Origin: Lederbergia galactosidilytica
Lineage (GTDB): Bacteria; Bacillota; Bacilli; Bacillales; Bacillaceae_C
Reading direction: 5' to 3'
NCBI RefSeq assembly: GCF_017873565.1
Contig: NZ_JAGGKH010000009.1
Coordinates: forward strand, 62,001 to 126,000
Length of the DNA: 64,000 bases
Part shown: piece after piece, positions 18,564 through 28,213 of the stretch
Layout of the letters: the number at the start of each line of letters is the position of its first letter
How positions within the stretch are numbered: the first letter of the stretch is position 1
The notes under the pieces: model-generated
The model's input: only the letters and a program-made list of their open reading frames with translations
The model's database searches: none
What the model was told of the DNA's origin: nothing
Program-made: the position numbers and the translations under genes

Positions 18564-19790
18564 ATGGGACAGGCGCTTTCGGCTAAACAAATTCGTTTGT
18601 GGCGTATAGCTGTTTATTTTTATTTTGGTCTCTCAGGTTTTGCTATGGCATCTTGGGTGTCACAAACTCCGAATATTCGTGACGCATTAGGTGTATCAAC
18701 AGCACAGATGGGATGGATCATTTTTGGTCTTTCTACTGGTTCAATTATTGGTCTTCTCTGTGCAAGTCGGTTAATTATACGCTTTGGTGGACGTGTCATT
18801 ATGTTAATAGGGCTTACGCTTAGTTCCGTTGGATTGGTCACAATAGGATTAGGTAGTTCATGGGTTCCTCATGTTTTCATCGTATTTAGCGCCCTAGCTA
18901 TTTTTGGCTTTGGTATTGGAATATGCGACGTAGCGATGAATGTGGAAGGAACAGCGATTGAAAAAACACTTAAAAAGTCAATTTTGACGGGGTTTCATGC
19001 AGTCTATAGTTTAGGAACTTTTTTTGGGGCTATGATTGGTTCCTTGGCAAATAAATTCGATTTTCCGATCATGGCTCATTTATTTGTTATTGCCTTTATT
19101 GTATTCGTCTTAATTGTTTATTTTTCCCGTTTCGTGCCAATTGGGCCTGGGCAAGAAGATAAAGAGGAGAACATCAATGAAACAACCGCGAAGGAGACAT
19201 TCTCTGTTTGGAAAGAGCAACGAACGGTTCTACTGGGCATTATCGTATTAGGAATGGCTTTCGCGGAAGGTTCTGCTGGAGATTGGTTACCGTTAGTCAT
19301 TGTTGATGGTTATGATAAAAGCCCTGCATCTGGATCATTAATGTTTAGTTTATTTGTTGCGACTATGACAATTAGTCGCGCAGTCGGCGATATTCTTTTA
19401 AATAAGTTTGGCAGGGTGGCGATTCTTAGAGCTTCCGCATTGTCTGCTGCAGTGGGACTTGTCATCGTCATTTTTGGTGGGAATTATTATACCGCTGCTC
19501 TTGGGATTGTACTTTGGGGATTTGGTTCAGCTTACGGCTTTCCAATTGGCTTATCTGCAGCTGGCGACAATCCGCATGGGGTCGCTGCGCGGGTTGGAGC
19601 CGTCACCACAGTTGGATATATGGCTTTCCTTGTTGGCCCGCCTGTCTTAGGGGCTATCGCCGAATCAATCGGTTTACTCCGGTCATTGATTTTTGTCTTA
19701 ATTGGGGTGACAGTGGCTGGGTTGTTGGCACATGCCGCAAAACCAGTTTCACCTGTTAAGAAATTAGAAGCAGATGTATTAGAACAATAA
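18564..19790 (+). CDS. MFS transporter of unknown substrate
   Basis: A 408-residue transporter with 12 predicted helices and a cytoplasmic loop near residues 195-215. The start (GLSGFAMASWVSQTPNIRDALG) and the segment GFGIGICDVAMNVEGTAIE are typical of the YbjJ/fucose-permease-like MFS branch. No substrate can be assigned. It lies between the nre operon and narK with its own terminator, so it forms a single-gene unit. A direct role in nitrate metabolism is possible only by location. Confidence 0.8.
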   Translation: MGQALSAKQIRLWRIAVYFYFGLSGFAMASWVSQTPNIRDALGVSTAQMGWIIFGLSTGSIIGLLCASRLIIRFGGRVIMLIGLTLSSVGLVTIGLGSSWVPHVFIVFSALAIFGFGIGICDVAMNVEGTAIEKTLKKSILTGFHAVYSLGTFFGAMIGSLANKFDFPIMAHLFVIAFIVFVLIVYFSRFVPIGPGQEDKEENINETTAKETFSVWKEQRTVLLGIIVLGMAFAEGSAGDWLPLVIVDGYDKSPASGSLMFSLFVATMTISRAVGDILLNKFGRVAILRASALSAAVGLVIVIFGGNYYTAALGIVLWGFGSAYGFPIGLSAAGDNPHGVAARVGAVTTVGYMAFLVGPPVLGAIAESIGLLRSLIFVLIGVTVAGLLAHAAKPVSPVKKLEADVLEQ

Positions 19791-19803
19791 AATTAGAAAA
19801 GTT

Positions 19804-19842
19804 GGTGCCTAACTCTAATTGGGAGATGGGCATCGTTTTTTT
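19804..19842 (+). terminator. Terminator after the MFS gene
   Basis: GGTGCCTAACTC pairs with GAGATGGGCATC (two wobble pairs, one mismatch), followed by T7. Confidence 0.7.
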
Positions 19843-20049
19843 ATTAAGAGATGAGTATTTACAGAGTTATAAGATTTATTTAATAAAATTTGAATCACTC
19901 CTTTTATCCTTCCACAGATCAATCCCTTCTAACAGTTACAATAGTCTTCATAAAACTTATAAACCACTTCTCTTTACAATAGTTTGTCTGTATCTTCAAA
20001 TTTAATATTGTTAGCCTCTTCACAAATCAAGGGAAACCCCAGAAAAATG

Positions 20050-20093
20050 AAGGGAACTCCCTAATAAAATAAATAGACAGAAAAAGCTACACT
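20050..20093 (+). promoter_or_regulatory. narK promoter with NreC-type box
   Basis: AAGGG-AACT-CCCTA at 20050-20063 matches the NreC consensus TAGGG-N4-CCCTA at 9 of 10 positions. A -10 like TACACT is at 20088-20093. The box centre lies 31.5 bases before the -10, exactly as at narG. The remainder of the 355-base gap before narK (19791-20145) is AT-rich and holds no gene. Confidence 0.72.
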
Positions 20094-20145
20094 AAAAGTA
20101 AGCAAAAGACATTATGAAAACTTTAAAAAGGAAAAGGTGGTTGGC

Positions 20146-21657
20146 ATGATAAAGAAGGTTCAATTGCCATTACAAACTTTGAATCTTGTTGTTGGTTTTA
20201 TGGTGTGGGTGATTATTTCTGCTTTATTGCCCTTTATCATTGAGGATATTTCGATTCCTGCTGATAAATTGGCAATTTTAACTGCAATTCCCGTTGTATT
20301 AGGGTCTATATTAAGGATTCCACTTGGTTATTATGCCAATTTATTTGGGGCGAGAGTGGTCTTCTTAATTAGTTTTATTTTGTTATTATTTCCAGTCTAT
20401 TATATTAGTGAAGCATCTAGTTTTACGGATCTAGTGATCGGCGGCTTGTTTTTAGGAATTGGGGGAGCTGTTTTTTCTGTCGGGGTAACTTCATTGCCTA
20501 AATATTATGCGAAAGAAAAGCATGGTTTTGTTAATGGAATTTATGGAGCAGGAAATATAGGTACAGCGATCACGACATTTGCAGCGCCAGTGATTGCGAC
20601 ACAAATCGGTTGGTCAATGACAGTGAAACTCTATTTGCTTTTACTTTTAATTTTCGCTGCTTTGAATATCTTCTTTGGTGATCGGAAAGAGGTGAAAGTG
20701 AAAACCCCGCTTATGGAACAGATTAAAGGGGTCTATAAAAATGAAAAACTATGGTTTTTTTCCTTATTTTACTTTATAACTTTTGGCTCTTTTGTGGCTT
20801 TTACTGTTTATTTACCGAATTTTTTAGTGGATTATTTCCAATTAGACAAAGTCGATGCAGGGATGAGGACAGCAGGATTTATTGCGGTCGCAACTTTTTT
20901 ACGCCCAGTTGGCGGTTGGTTAGCCGATAAATTCCAACCATTATTTTTATTGATGGGTGTCTTTGTAACTTATACAGTAGCAGCGATTATACTGGCATTT
21001 TCACCATCGATTGGCTTATATACGATAGGTTGTATGGCGATCGCTGTTAGTGCTGGTATCGGCAATGGTGTTATTTTTAAATTGGTTCCCTTTTACTTTA
21101 ATAAGCAAGCAGGAACAGTGAATGGGATTGTATCAATGGTAGGGGGATTAGGAGGATTTTTCCCACCTTTATTATTAGCATCGATTTATTCGTTGACAGG
21201 TCAATATTCGATCGGATTTATGCTATTGTCACAAGTTGCCCTGGCTAGTTTAGTAATAGTTGTTTGGTTATATTATATGGATCGTCTTAGCTTATCAGCT
21301 GATGTTTTCAACTCAACAGGACAGGGTATCATCGTAACAGATTCAACTGGCCAAATTAAAGCAGTCAACCCTGCTTTTACACTGTTAACGGGATATGAAG
21401 AAACAGAGGTACTCCAACAAAATCCGCGACTGCTCAGCTCTGGCAGACATAATAAGGAATTTTACCAACAAATGTGGTCCTTGATAAAAGAGCGGGGAGA
21501 ATGGCAAGGAGAGATTTGGAATCGCCGCAAAAATGGTGAGGAATATTTACAATGGTTAAATATTAGTGCAGTCAAAGATGATACAGGGGAAGATATCCGC
21601 TATGTTGGAACTTTCACCGATATTACAGAAGAACATGAGAAAAGAAAGCATATATAA
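20146..21657 (+). CDS. narK: NarK-type nitrate/nitrite transporter with C-terminal PAS domain
   Basis: A 503-residue protein. Residues 1 to about 385 form a 12-helix MFS transporter of the nitrate/nitrite porter group, including GIGGAVFSVGVTSLPKYYAKEKHG, GIYGAGNIGTAI and the second-half GIGNGVIFKLVPFYF ... GTVNGIVSMVGGLGGF. Residues about 390-500 form a PAS domain (GQGIIVTDSTGQIKAVNPAF, LLSSGRHNKEFYQQMW, GEWQGEIWNRRKNGEE, GTFTDITEEH). Ordinary NarK proteins stop near residue 395. The ATG at 20146 has GGAAAAGGTGG before it. The NreC-type box upstream and moaA downstream tie it to nitrate respiration. The PAS may sense redox state or gate the transporter; this is inference. Confidence 0.88.
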   Translation: MIKKVQLPLQTLNLVVGFMVWVIISALLPFIIEDISIPADKLAILTAIPVVLGSILRIPLGYYANLFGARVVFLISFILLLFPVYYISEASSFTDLVIGGLFLGIGGAVFSVGVTSLPKYYAKEKHGFVNGIYGAGNIGTAITTFAAPVIATQIGWSMTVKLYLLLLLIFAALNIFFGDRKEVKVKTPLMEQIKGVYKNEKLWFFSLFYFITFGSFVAFTVYLPNFLVDYFQLDKVDAGMRTAGFIAVATFLRPVGGWLADKFQPLFLLMGVFVTYTVAAIILAFSPSIGLYTIGCMAIAVSAGIGNGVIFKLVPFYFNKQAGTVNGIVSMVGGLGGFFPPLLLASIYSLTGQYSIGFMLLSQVALASLVIVVWLYYMDRLSLSADVFNSTGQGIIVTDSTGQIKAVNPAFTLLTGYEETEVLQQNPRLLSSGRHNKEFYQQMWSLIKERGEWQGEIWNRRKNGEEYLQWLNISAVKDDTGEDIRYVGTFTDITEEHEKRKHI

Positions 21658-21861
21658 GTTATACTTACTCATACAAAGCAATAGGATGGAACAAAAGCAA
21701 AAATGCCTGTTCAATTACGAACGAATGAAGGCGATACGATCGATATCATGCTTTGATGGGAAGGGAGATGTTACTTAGGCGGACCTAGCTCCATGTCCGT
21801 CTTCTCCGTTAATGAAAGGTTCATTTCCTATACAACTAGAAAACGAAAGGAGGGAGCGGTG

Positions 21862-22875
21862 ATGCCAGCTGTTTTATATGATCAATTGACAAGACCAATG
21901 CGAGATTTACGGTTATCTGTAACTGATCGCTGTAATTTTCGCTGTACGTATTGCATGCCAAAAGAAATATTTGGTGACGATTATGCTTTTATGCCAAAAG
22001 CTGAATTGTTAAGTTTTGAAGAAATGGTTAGACTTTCCTCTATTTTTGTTTCCTTAGGTGTGAAGAAAATTAGATTAACCGGTGGGGAGCCTTTGATGAG
22101 AAGGAATCTTGCGGAATTAATTGCTCAACTTACACAGCTGGATGGAGTAGAGGATATTGGCTTGACAACGAATGGAATGTTGCTAAAAGCTCATGCAAAA
22201 GACCTGTATCAAGCAGGACTGAGGAGATTAAACATTAGTCTGGATGCATTAGATCCGAAAATTTTCGGGCAAATTAATGGTCGTGGAATTAAACCAGCTT
22301 ATATATTAGAGAATATTCATTATGCGCAAAAATTAGGCTTTGAAATCAAGGTCAATATGGTTGTGCAAAAAGGTATTAACGATCAGGAAATCATTCCGAT
22401 GGCACGTTATTTTAAAGATCAGGGGATTACCTTGCGCTTCATTGAATTTATGGATGTTGGTAATGATAATCAATGGAGTTTTGAAAAAGTAATAACAAAG
22501 AAAGAGATTTATGACATGCTGAAGGAAAACTTCACACTTGAACCGGTGGATCCTCATTATTTTGGTGAGGTAGCCAAACTATATCGATATTCAGATAACG
22601 GGGCACAGGTCGGATTTATTACTTCCGTTTCTGAATCTTTCTGTTCGACTTGTACAAGGGCGCGGCTTTCTTCTGAAGGGAAATTTTACTCATGTCTATT
22701 CGCTTCCTCCGGATTTGATATGAAAAAAATGCTGCGGGACGGGGCAACAGATCAGGAATTGCATGCTAAAATTTGTCAGCTTTGGGAACGGAGAGCGGAT
22801 CGTTATTCAGATGAACGTACAGAGTGGTCAGCTAAAAACCGCAAAAAAATAGGTATGTCTTATATTGGCGGCTAA
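21862..22875 (+). CDS. moaA: GTP 3',8-cyclase MoaA
   Basis: A radical SAM enzyme of 337 residues that starts molybdenum cofactor synthesis by converting GTP to 3',8-cH2GTP. The SAM cluster motif is CNFRCTYCM near residue 26. The second C-terminal cluster is seen in [20 protein letters not shown], and the protein ends with the conserved Gly pair (SYIGG). The ATG at 21862 follows AAAGGAGGG; an upstream ATG at 21793 is rejected. It lies downstream of narK, perhaps in the same transcript, and would supply the cofactor for NarG. Confidence 0.95.
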   Translation: MPAVLYDQLTRPMRDLRLSVTDRCNFRCTYCMPKEIFGDDYAFMPKAELLSFEEMVRLSSIFVSLGVKKIRLTGGEPLMRRNLAELIAQLTQLDGVEDIGLTTNGMLLKAHAKDLYQAGLRRLNISLDALDPKIFGQINGRGIKPAYILENIHYAQKLGFEIKVNMVVQKGINDQEIIPMARYFKDQGITLRFIEFMDVGNDNQWSFEKVITKKEIYDMLKENFTLEPVDPHYFGEVAKLYRYSDNGAQVGFITSVSESFCSTCTRARLSSEGKFYSCLFASSGFDMKKMLRDGATDQELHAKICQLWERRADRYSDERTEWSAKNRKKIGMSYIGG

Positions 22876-22976
22876 ATTGGCACCGTCCTGATCACCAGCT
22901 TACAAGTCTCTGTAAAACTAAAATTTGTGTTTAAGTAGTTTTAATACAGAAATTTGCTAGTTGCTTGATGCAAACA

Positions 22977-23010
22977 GACGGCGACTTCTAAAGTAAGGAG
23001 TCGCCGTTTT
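22977..23010. terminator. Bidirectional terminator between moaA and the lipoprotein gene
   Basis: ACGGCGACT and AGTCGCCGT pair across a 12-base loop with T4 on the plus side, between convergent genes. Confidence 0.85.
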
Positions 23011-23012
23011 GC

Positions 23013-23456
23013 TTATGACTGATTGATAAATTCGGCTACATGCTCAGGTACAGCAAAACTTAAGGTGAAATTTTCCATTCGTAGTTTCAGATAAGGGAGA
23101 TCCCTATATGTGATAATATTGGCAATCTCCTTTAATTCTAATTGGTCTGATTTTGCCTTCCCAAACTGGCGGGTATCTTCTTGAAAAAGGGTATATTGAT
23201 ACTCCTCTTCTGCGTCGCTCGGAATTTCAGCTAGCTCCCAGTTGTCAATTTCAAGCTTGCCAATAAAGTCCTCAATCTCTTTATGATCTGTGATCGTTTT
23301 TGCCTTGTCTCCCGATTGCACCTCGATTTTTTGCGTCTTCCCTAAGTTTTGGTTCCAGTCATCGTTCATTAATCCCTGATTGCCTTTTGCACTACAGCCG
23401 GCAAAAAGGATGGCTAATATCCATAAAGATAAGCTATATAATAAAATTTTTTTCAT
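23013..23456 (-). CDS. Predicted lipoprotein
   Basis: A 147-residue exported protein. The N-terminus MKKILLYSLSLWILAILFAGC is a signal peptide with a lipobox, so Cys21 should be lipidated. The mature part is acidic and mixed alpha/beta with no recognised domain; the stretch HKEIEDFIGKLEIDNWEL resembles small Bacillus proteins that adopt a ligand-free fold. It lies 51 bases behind the XRE regulator on the same strand and is probably co-transcribed with it. Confidence 0.7.
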   Translation of the reverse strand: MKKILLYSLSLWILAILFAGCSAKGNQGLMNDDWNQNLGKTQKIEVQSGDKAKTITDHKEIEDFIGKLEIDNWELAEIPSDAEEEYQYTLFQEDTRQFGKAKSDQLELKEIANIITYRDLPYLKLRMENFTLSFAVPEHVAEFINQS

Positions 23457-23507
23457 CCTAGTTCTTCCCTTTCTGTTTCGCTATATTTTGGTTGTTAGTT
23501 ATAAGTT

Positions 23508-24248
23508 CTAGTAACTCAGCATCTGCGCTTTCCTTATTAATAATTGATAAGCTTTTAGCACGCCTAATAAATAGGTGAAAAAATAAACTGCGGCCCCGCC
23601 GATGATCATACTAGCTGCGAGTACAAAGTCTTCTCCACTTTCTCCGATAAATTCAAGCCCAGCTACAGGTAATAGGAAAAAGCCAAAGCAAAACACAATA
23701 ATACTTACAAGAATAAGCAGATGATACTTTTTTCTCTTTTTGAGATAAATATGAGAGAGTTCCTTTTTAAAATCTTCCTCAAATAATAATGCTTCCTTTT
23801 TTATCTGTGGATAGGAATTTCCCGTCAAAAGAATGGAAACAAAGAGGGCGATTGAGGCAATCATCATAATTAAATAAATAAGGATACCTAATTCACTTAA
23901 TATAAAAACAAATGCTGTCCCTGCTAATAGTAAGGCGATCGCCAGCGCAATTTTTTTATATTTAACTGATTCATGTAATAAATATCCGTTCGCCATTTCT
24001 TGACTTACATAGAAGCCTTTATCATTTTTAGTGTGCTTTTCCGCAATATCTTCTGAGTCATTTAAAAGATCATCCAATGATACTTGAAAAATTTTACTCA
24101 TTTTAATAATCTTTTCTGTTTCAGGATAGCCTTTGTCATTTTCCCATTTACTAATGGCCTGTCGTGAAACTTGTAATTGAAAAGATAATTCTTCTTGAGA
24201 GATGCCTTGTTCTTTTCTTAACTTTTGTATTTTTTCTCCAAAAGTCAT
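23508..24248 (-). CDS. Membrane-bound XRE-family regulator
   Basis: A 246-residue protein. Residues 1-60 are a Cro/CI-type helix-turn-helix (GEKIQKLRKEQGISQEELSF, VSRQAISKWENDKGYPE). After a linker, residues about 95-235 contain four hydrophobic segments arranged as two pairs. Regulators of this kind bind DNA from the membrane and usually respond to cell-envelope or nutrient signals. The Shine-Dalgarno GGGGGGCG precedes the ATG. It is divergent from gabD, with two palindromic sites in between that may be its operator. Confidence 0.82.
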   Translation of the reverse strand: MTFGEKIQKLRKEQGISQEELSFQLQVSRQAISKWENDKGYPETEKIIKMSKIFQVSLDDLLNDSEDIAEKHTKNDKGFYVSQEMANGYLLHESVKYKKIALAIALLLAGTAFVFILSELGILIYLIMMIASIALFVSILLTGNSYPQIKKEALLFEEDFKKELSHIYLKKRKKYHLLILVSIIVFCFGFFLLPVAGLEFIGESGEDFVLAASMIIGGAAVYFFTYLLGVLKAYQLLIRKAQMLSY

Positions 24249-24288
24249 TTTTTCGCCCCCCTAATAAACACTCGTTCATCCTCCGGCA

Positions 24289-24317
24289 TTACCATGCTCT
24301 TTGAACATTCTTTATAA
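24289..24317 (+). promoter_or_regulatory. Candidate gabD promoter
   Basis: TTACCA (24289-24294) and TATAAT (24312-24317) are 17 bases apart, about 190 bases before gabD. The -10 is perfect but the -35 is weak. Confidence 0.5.
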
Positions 24318-24358
24318 TGAGAGTACAATAAAAGCTTTAAAAATACTATCAACATTCG

Positions 24359-24389
24359 GTTGCAACCACGCAATTCTGAGTTGCAACCA
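24359..24389. promoter_or_regulatory. Paired palindromic operator GTTGCAACCA
   Basis: Two identical 10-mers GTTGCAACCA at 24359 and 24380 are 21 bp apart, two helical turns. Their core GTTGCAAC is a perfect palindrome. They lie between the divergent XRE regulator and gabD, downstream of the candidate gabD promoter. This spacing suggests co-operative binding of a dimeric regulator on one face of the helix. Confidence 0.55.
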
Positions 24390-24504
24390 TTCGTTTACAG
24401 GCCGTTTTTGCAGTATGAAGAGTTCTAATTTCCTTACTTTCCAATATTTTTGTTAAAATTAGGGAATATAGAAAGAGATCAACGACCGAAAGGAGTCTTG
24501 CACA

Positions 24505-25893
24505 ATGTCTAAAATAAAAGTCACAAACCCAGCCACTGGTGAGTTAATTGAAGAGATAAGCATGCAAACAAATGCTGAGATCGAAGCAGCGATTGAAAAT
24601 GGCCATAAAGCCTTTCATAAATGGTCTAAGCTAGATGCACATGAAAGATCACGACTTATTCACGCTTGGAGTGCGAAAGTACAAGAAAATAAAGAAGAAT
24701 TGGCGAAGTTAATGACATTGGAAAATGGAAAGCCTTTGAATGAAGCAAGGGGCGAGATCGATTATTCAACTGATTACTTAGATTGGTATGCCGAAGAAGC
24801 AAAGCGAGTCTATGGTCGTACAATCCCTGCTAATACGAATTCGAAACGAATCATCGTAACGAGAGAACCGATTGGTCTTGTTGCAGCTATTACGCCTTGG
24901 AATTTTCCGACAGCGATGATGGCGAGAAAAGCGGCTCCCGCATTAGCAGCAGGATGTACGTTTATTGTTAAGCCAGCCCAAGAAACCCCTTTATCCGGAA
25001 TGAAATTTATCGACTATGCCTATGAAGTGGGAATTCCAAAGGACGCTATACAGTATGTAATGGGAGAGGGAAAGGTTGTTGGTGAAATTTTTACGAATAG
25101 TAAACTTATTCGTAAAATCACTTTTACTGGATCAACAGGTGTAGGCAAGCAATTGATTGCGAACAGTTCCGAAAATATTCAGCATGTGACAATGGAGTTA
25201 GGTGGACATGCTCCATTAATTGTGACAGAAGATGCGGATATTGAAATGGCCGTTCACCAAACAGTTGCCGCTAAATTCCGAAATGCTGGTCAAACATGTG
25301 TATGTGCGAATCGAATGATTGTTCATGAAAGTATATTGGATGAGTTTACGGAAAAGTTTGCTTCAGAAGTAAAAAAACTTGAGGTTGGCAATGGTTTGGA
25401 AGAAGGCATTGATATTGGTCCGATTATTAATGAAAAAGGCTATAACAAAATCGTCGAACAAATGGAGGATGCGATTGCAGGAGGAGCAGAGGTGTTAGTT
25501 GGCAATCAATTCCAAGCAAATCAAGAAAAGGGCTGTTTCTTCGTCTATCCAACTGTTCTGAAAAACGTTACAACAGAGATGACGATTATGCATGAAGAAA
25601 CTTTCGGGCCTGTTGCACCTATTATCAGTTTTAGAACACTGGAGGAAGCTGTAGAATTGGCTAACAGTACACCGTATGGGTTAGCAGCATATTTCTTCAC
25701 AAATGACTATCGAGTAGGCCATTATTTACACGATCATTTACAATTCGGGATCATTGGCTGGAACGATGGTGGTCCATCTGCTGCACATGCTCCTTTTGGG
25801 GGGATGAAAGAAAGTGGATTAGGCAGAGAGGGCGGAATCGAAGGGATCGAACCATATCTAGAGACGAAATATTTGTCGATTGGCGGTCTATAA
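24505..25893 (+). CDS. gabD: Succinate-semialdehyde dehydrogenase GabD
   Basis: A 462-residue NAD(P)-dependent aldehyde dehydrogenase, the same length as B. subtilis GabD. It oxidises succinate semialdehyde to succinate in 4-aminobutyrate degradation. The fold motifs are present: TPWNFPTAM for cofactor binding, FTGSTGVGK, the general base in [10 protein letters not shown] and the catalytic Cys in [11 protein letters not shown]. The Shine-Dalgarno AAAGGAG precedes ATG 24505. No GABA transaminase lies nearby, so it may work on semialdehydes from other routes. A DUF84 gene follows with an overlapping context. Confidence 0.88.
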   Translation: MSKIKVTNPATGELIEEISMQTNAEIEAAIENGHKAFHKWSKLDAHERSRLIHAWSAKVQENKEELAKLMTLENGKPLNEARGEIDYSTDYLDWYAEEAKRVYGRTIPANTNSKRIIVTREPIGLVAAITPWNFPTAMMARKAAPALAAGCTFIVKPAQETPLSGMKFIDYAYEVGIPKDAIQYVMGEGKVVGEIFTNSKLIRKITFTGSTGVGKQLIANSSENIQHVTMELGGHAPLIVTEDADIEMAVHQTVAAKFRNAGQTCVCANRMIVHESILDEFTEKFASEVKKLEVGNGLEEGIDIGPIINEKGYNKIVEQMEDAIAGGAEVLVGNQFQANQEKGCFFVYPTVLKNVTTEMTIMHEETFGPVAPIISFRTLEEAVELANSTPYGLAAYFFTNDYRVGHYLHDHLQFGIIGWNDGGPSAAHAPFGGMKESGLGREGGIEGIEPYLETKYLSIGGL

Positions 25894-25919
25894 TGAACGA
25901 AGAAAGGAAGTTCACTGAA

Positions 25920-26441
25920 ATGAGAATTGGGGTAGGATCTAGAAATAAAGCAAAATTAAAAGCTGTTGAGACAGTTCTCCAAACACTGGAAAATAAACTA
26001 GACATTGTAGCTATTGATGCACCTTCAGATGTAAGTAGTATGCCATTTTCAGATGAGGAAACAATGAAGGGAGCGTTGAATCGCGCTGAATTTTGTGTTC
26101 ATCAACATGATGTCGATTTTGGTGTTGGTTTAGAGGGAGGAGTGACCGAAACACCAGCAGGTCTCTTTATAATCAATTGGGGTGCTTTAGCAGTAAAGGA
26201 TCAGGCAACATTTGTTGCAGGGGGTGCTCGTATCAAGCTTCCGGAAGAAATTGCGAAAAGACTTCGTTCTGGGGAAGAACTAGGACCTGTCATGGATGAT
26301 TTCTGTCATCGTGAAAACATCCGTCATGGTGAAGGGGCCATTGGAGTCTTTACCAATGGAATGATTACCAGAGATCAAATGTTTACGCATATAATGAAAT
26401 TATTAGTAGGACAGTATCAATACCAATTATCGAATATATGA
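25920..26441 (+). CDS. DUF84 inosine/xanthosine triphosphatase-like protein
   Basis: A 173-residue protein of the DUF84 (YjjX-like) family, whose members hydrolyse non-canonical purine nucleoside triphosphates. The start MRIGVGSRNKAKLKAVE is the family's conserved nucleotide-binding N-terminus; VGLEGGV and the C-terminal GEGAIGVFTNGMITR are also typical. An in-frame ATG at 25893 touches the gabD stop, but the ATG at 25920 has a better ribosome site (AAAGGAAG, 9 bases) and matches the family start. It is probably co-transcribed with gabD. Confidence 0.82.
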   Translation: MRIGVGSRNKAKLKAVETVLQTLENKLDIVAIDAPSDVSSMPFSDEETMKGALNRAEFCVHQHDVDFGVGLEGGVTETPAGLFIINWGALAVKDQATFVAGGARIKLPEEIAKRLRSGEELGPVMDDFCHRENIRHGEGAIGVFTNGMITRDQMFTHIMKLLVGQYQYQLSNI

Positions 26442-26444
26442 ATG

Positions 26445-26489
26445 AACAAGAAGCCATTTTGATAAATTGTCAAAATGGCTTCTTGTTTA
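26445..26489. terminator. Bidirectional terminator between DUF84 gene and ribH
   Basis: AACAAGAAGCCATTTTGA is followed after five bases by its reverse complement, a long, nearly perfect stem with T and A flanks between convergent operons. Confidence 0.88.
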
Positions 26490-26522
26490 CAACAACATAT
26501 TACGATAGCGTCTTACTCTGTT

Positions 26523-26990
26523 TTAGGGAAGTTGTTTCGTCAAATTCGCCATTTCAATGGCAGCAACTGCAGTATCCCAACCTTTATTACCGGCTTTTGT
26601 TCCAGCACGTTCAATCGCTTGTTCAATCGTATTAGTCGTGAGGATACCAAAGATCACAGGAACACCAGATTGCAAACCTGCCTGTGAAATACCTTTCGCG
26701 GCTTCATTACATACATAATCGAAATGAGGAGTATCCCCACGAATCACAGTACCGAGGGTGATAATTGCATCGAAATTGCCTGAATCTGCTAGCTTTTTCG
26801 CAATAAGTGAAATCTCAAAAGCTCCTGGAACCCAAGCGATATCCACATTATCTTCTTTGACTCCATGTCGTTTCAATGCATCTTGAGCTCCTGATAAAAG
26901 TTTGCCTGTAATAAATTCATTAAAACGACCTACGACAATCCCAATCTTTAGATCTATTCCGACTACATGACCTTCAAATACATTTCCCAT
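26523..26990 (-). CDS. ribH: 6,7-dimethyl-8-ribityllumazine synthase RibH
   Basis: A 155-residue enzyme that joins 5-amino-6-ribitylaminouracil with dihydroxybutanone phosphate to make lumazine; the family forms 60-mer shells in Bacillus. Motifs: [35 protein letters not shown] with the catalytic His, and [16 protein letters not shown]. It is the last gene of the rib operon, 12 bases after ribBA. AGGAGG lies before the ATG. Confidence 0.96.
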   Translation of the reverse strand: MGNVFEGHVVGIDLKIGIVVGRFNEFITGKLLSGAQDALKRHGVKEDNVDIAWVPGAFEISLIAKKLADSGNFDAIITLGTVIRGDTPHFDYVCNEAAKGISQAGLQSGVPVIFGILTTNTIEQAIERAGTKAGNKGWDTAVAAIEMANLTKQLP

Positions 26991-27002
26991 TGATAATTCC
27001 TC

Positions 27003-28196
27003 CTAAAATATAAATAAATGTCCGAGTTTTTCTTTTTTTGTTTGTAAGTATTGGCGATTTTCTTCCTTTAATGGCATTTGGATTGGAACACGTTCGCTAA
27101 TATTTAATCCATGCTCTTCTAAACCAGCAATCTTCTTTGGATTATTTGTTAACAATCTTACGTTCTGCACATTTAAATCTTTTAAAATCTCTGCACTTAG
27201 TCGATAATCACGTAAATCTGCTGCAAAGCCTAATTTTTCATTGGCTTCCACTGTGTCAAATCCTTGTTCCTGTAAATTGTATGCTTTTAATTTATTGATC
27301 AAGCCGATTCCACGGCCCTCTTGTCGCATGTACAGCAGTATCCCGCGTCCCTCTTTTTCTATTTGCTTAAGTGCAGCATGAAGTTGGGGGCCACAATCAC
27401 AACGGTAGGAACCGAGGATATCACCTGTCAAACATTCAGAATGAATACGTGTCAATATCGGTTCATCTGTATGCAGGTCACCTTTTATAAGGGCAAGATG
27501 TTCTTGGCCTGTTAACTTTTCAGAATAACCAACTAGTCGAAAATGGCCATACTCTGTTGGCAGATTAATTTCAGTTTCACGAATGATGAAGGACTCTTGT
27601 TGTTCTCGGTAATCCACCAGATCTTGGATCGTAATGAGTTTAAGGCCCATTTCCTTTGCCATAAGCTGTAAATCTGGTGTACGTGCCATCGTCCCATCAT
27701 CTTTCATAATTTCACAAATCACTCCAGCCGGAGAATATCCTGCTAATCTAGCAAGATCGACGGCAGCTTCTGTATGTCCTTTACGCTGTAATACACCGCC
27801 GTTTTTCGCGATAAGGGGAAAAATATGGCCAGGTCGGACAAAATCTTGTGCGACTGCCTCCGTTTTCACCATTGCTTCGATCGTTTTTGTTCGTTCAAAC
27901 GCACTAATACCTGTATGGGTTGAACCATGATCAATACTAATCGTAAAGGCTGTTCCATAACCTTCTGTAGGTTGATCAGTCATTAATTTTAATTCAAGTT
28001 GTTGCGCTTTTTCCTCTGTAATAGGAACACAGATAAGTCCTCTTCCGAACTTCGCCATTACATTGATCATTTCCGGGGTGACAAGATCTGCTAAACCAAT
28101 AAAGTCTCCTTCATTTTCCCGATCTTCATCATCCACAACAATCACAACTTTTCCTTTTCGTAAGTCGGTTATAGCTTCTTCTATCGAATCAAACAT
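27003..28196 (-). CDS. ribBA: Bifunctional DHBP synthase / GTP cyclohydrolase II RibBA
   Basis: A 397-residue fusion enzyme. Residues 1-200 are 3,4-dihydroxy-2-butanone-4-phosphate synthase ([40 protein letters not shown]). Residues 205-397 are GTP cyclohydrolase II with the zinc motif [18 protein letters not shown] and RQEGRGIGL. It provides both precursors of riboflavin. The ATG at 28196 follows AGGTGA and gives the length of the B. subtilis protein (there called ribA); a GTG three codons upstream is too close to its ribosome site. Confidence 0.96.
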   Translation of the reverse strand: MFDSIEEAITDLRKGKVVIVVDDEDRENEGDFIGLADLVTPEMINVMAKFGRGLICVPITEEKAQQLELKLMTDQPTEGYGTAFTISIDHGSTHTGISAFERTKTIEAMVKTEAVAQDFVRPGHIFPLIAKNGGVLQRKGHTEAAVDLARLAGYSPAGVICEIMKDDGTMARTPDLQLMAKEMGLKLITIQDLVDYREQQESFIIRETEINLPTEYGHFRLVGYSEKLTGQEHLALIKGDLHTDEPILTRIHSECLTGDILGSYRCDCGPQLHAALKQIEKEGRGILLYMRQEGRGIGLINKLKAYNLQEQGFDTVEANEKLGFAADLRDYRLSAEILKDLNVQNVRLLTNNPKKIAGLEEHGLNISERVPIQMPLKEENRQYLQTKKEKLGHLFIF

Positions 28197-28213
28197 ATTT
28201 GTCACCTATCTCC

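Noticed and set aside
21658-21861. Possible remnant of a GGDEF or other output domain after the narK PAS
   Set aside because: All three frames after the stop were read; fragments such as ERMKAIRS or MPVQLRTNEGDTIDIML look protein-like but do not align convincingly to GGDEF, EAL or kinase motifs, so no call is made.
21779-21861. Molybdenum cofactor riboswitch before moaA
   Set aside because: The leader is short and shows no conserved Moco-motif elements or clear multi-stem structure.
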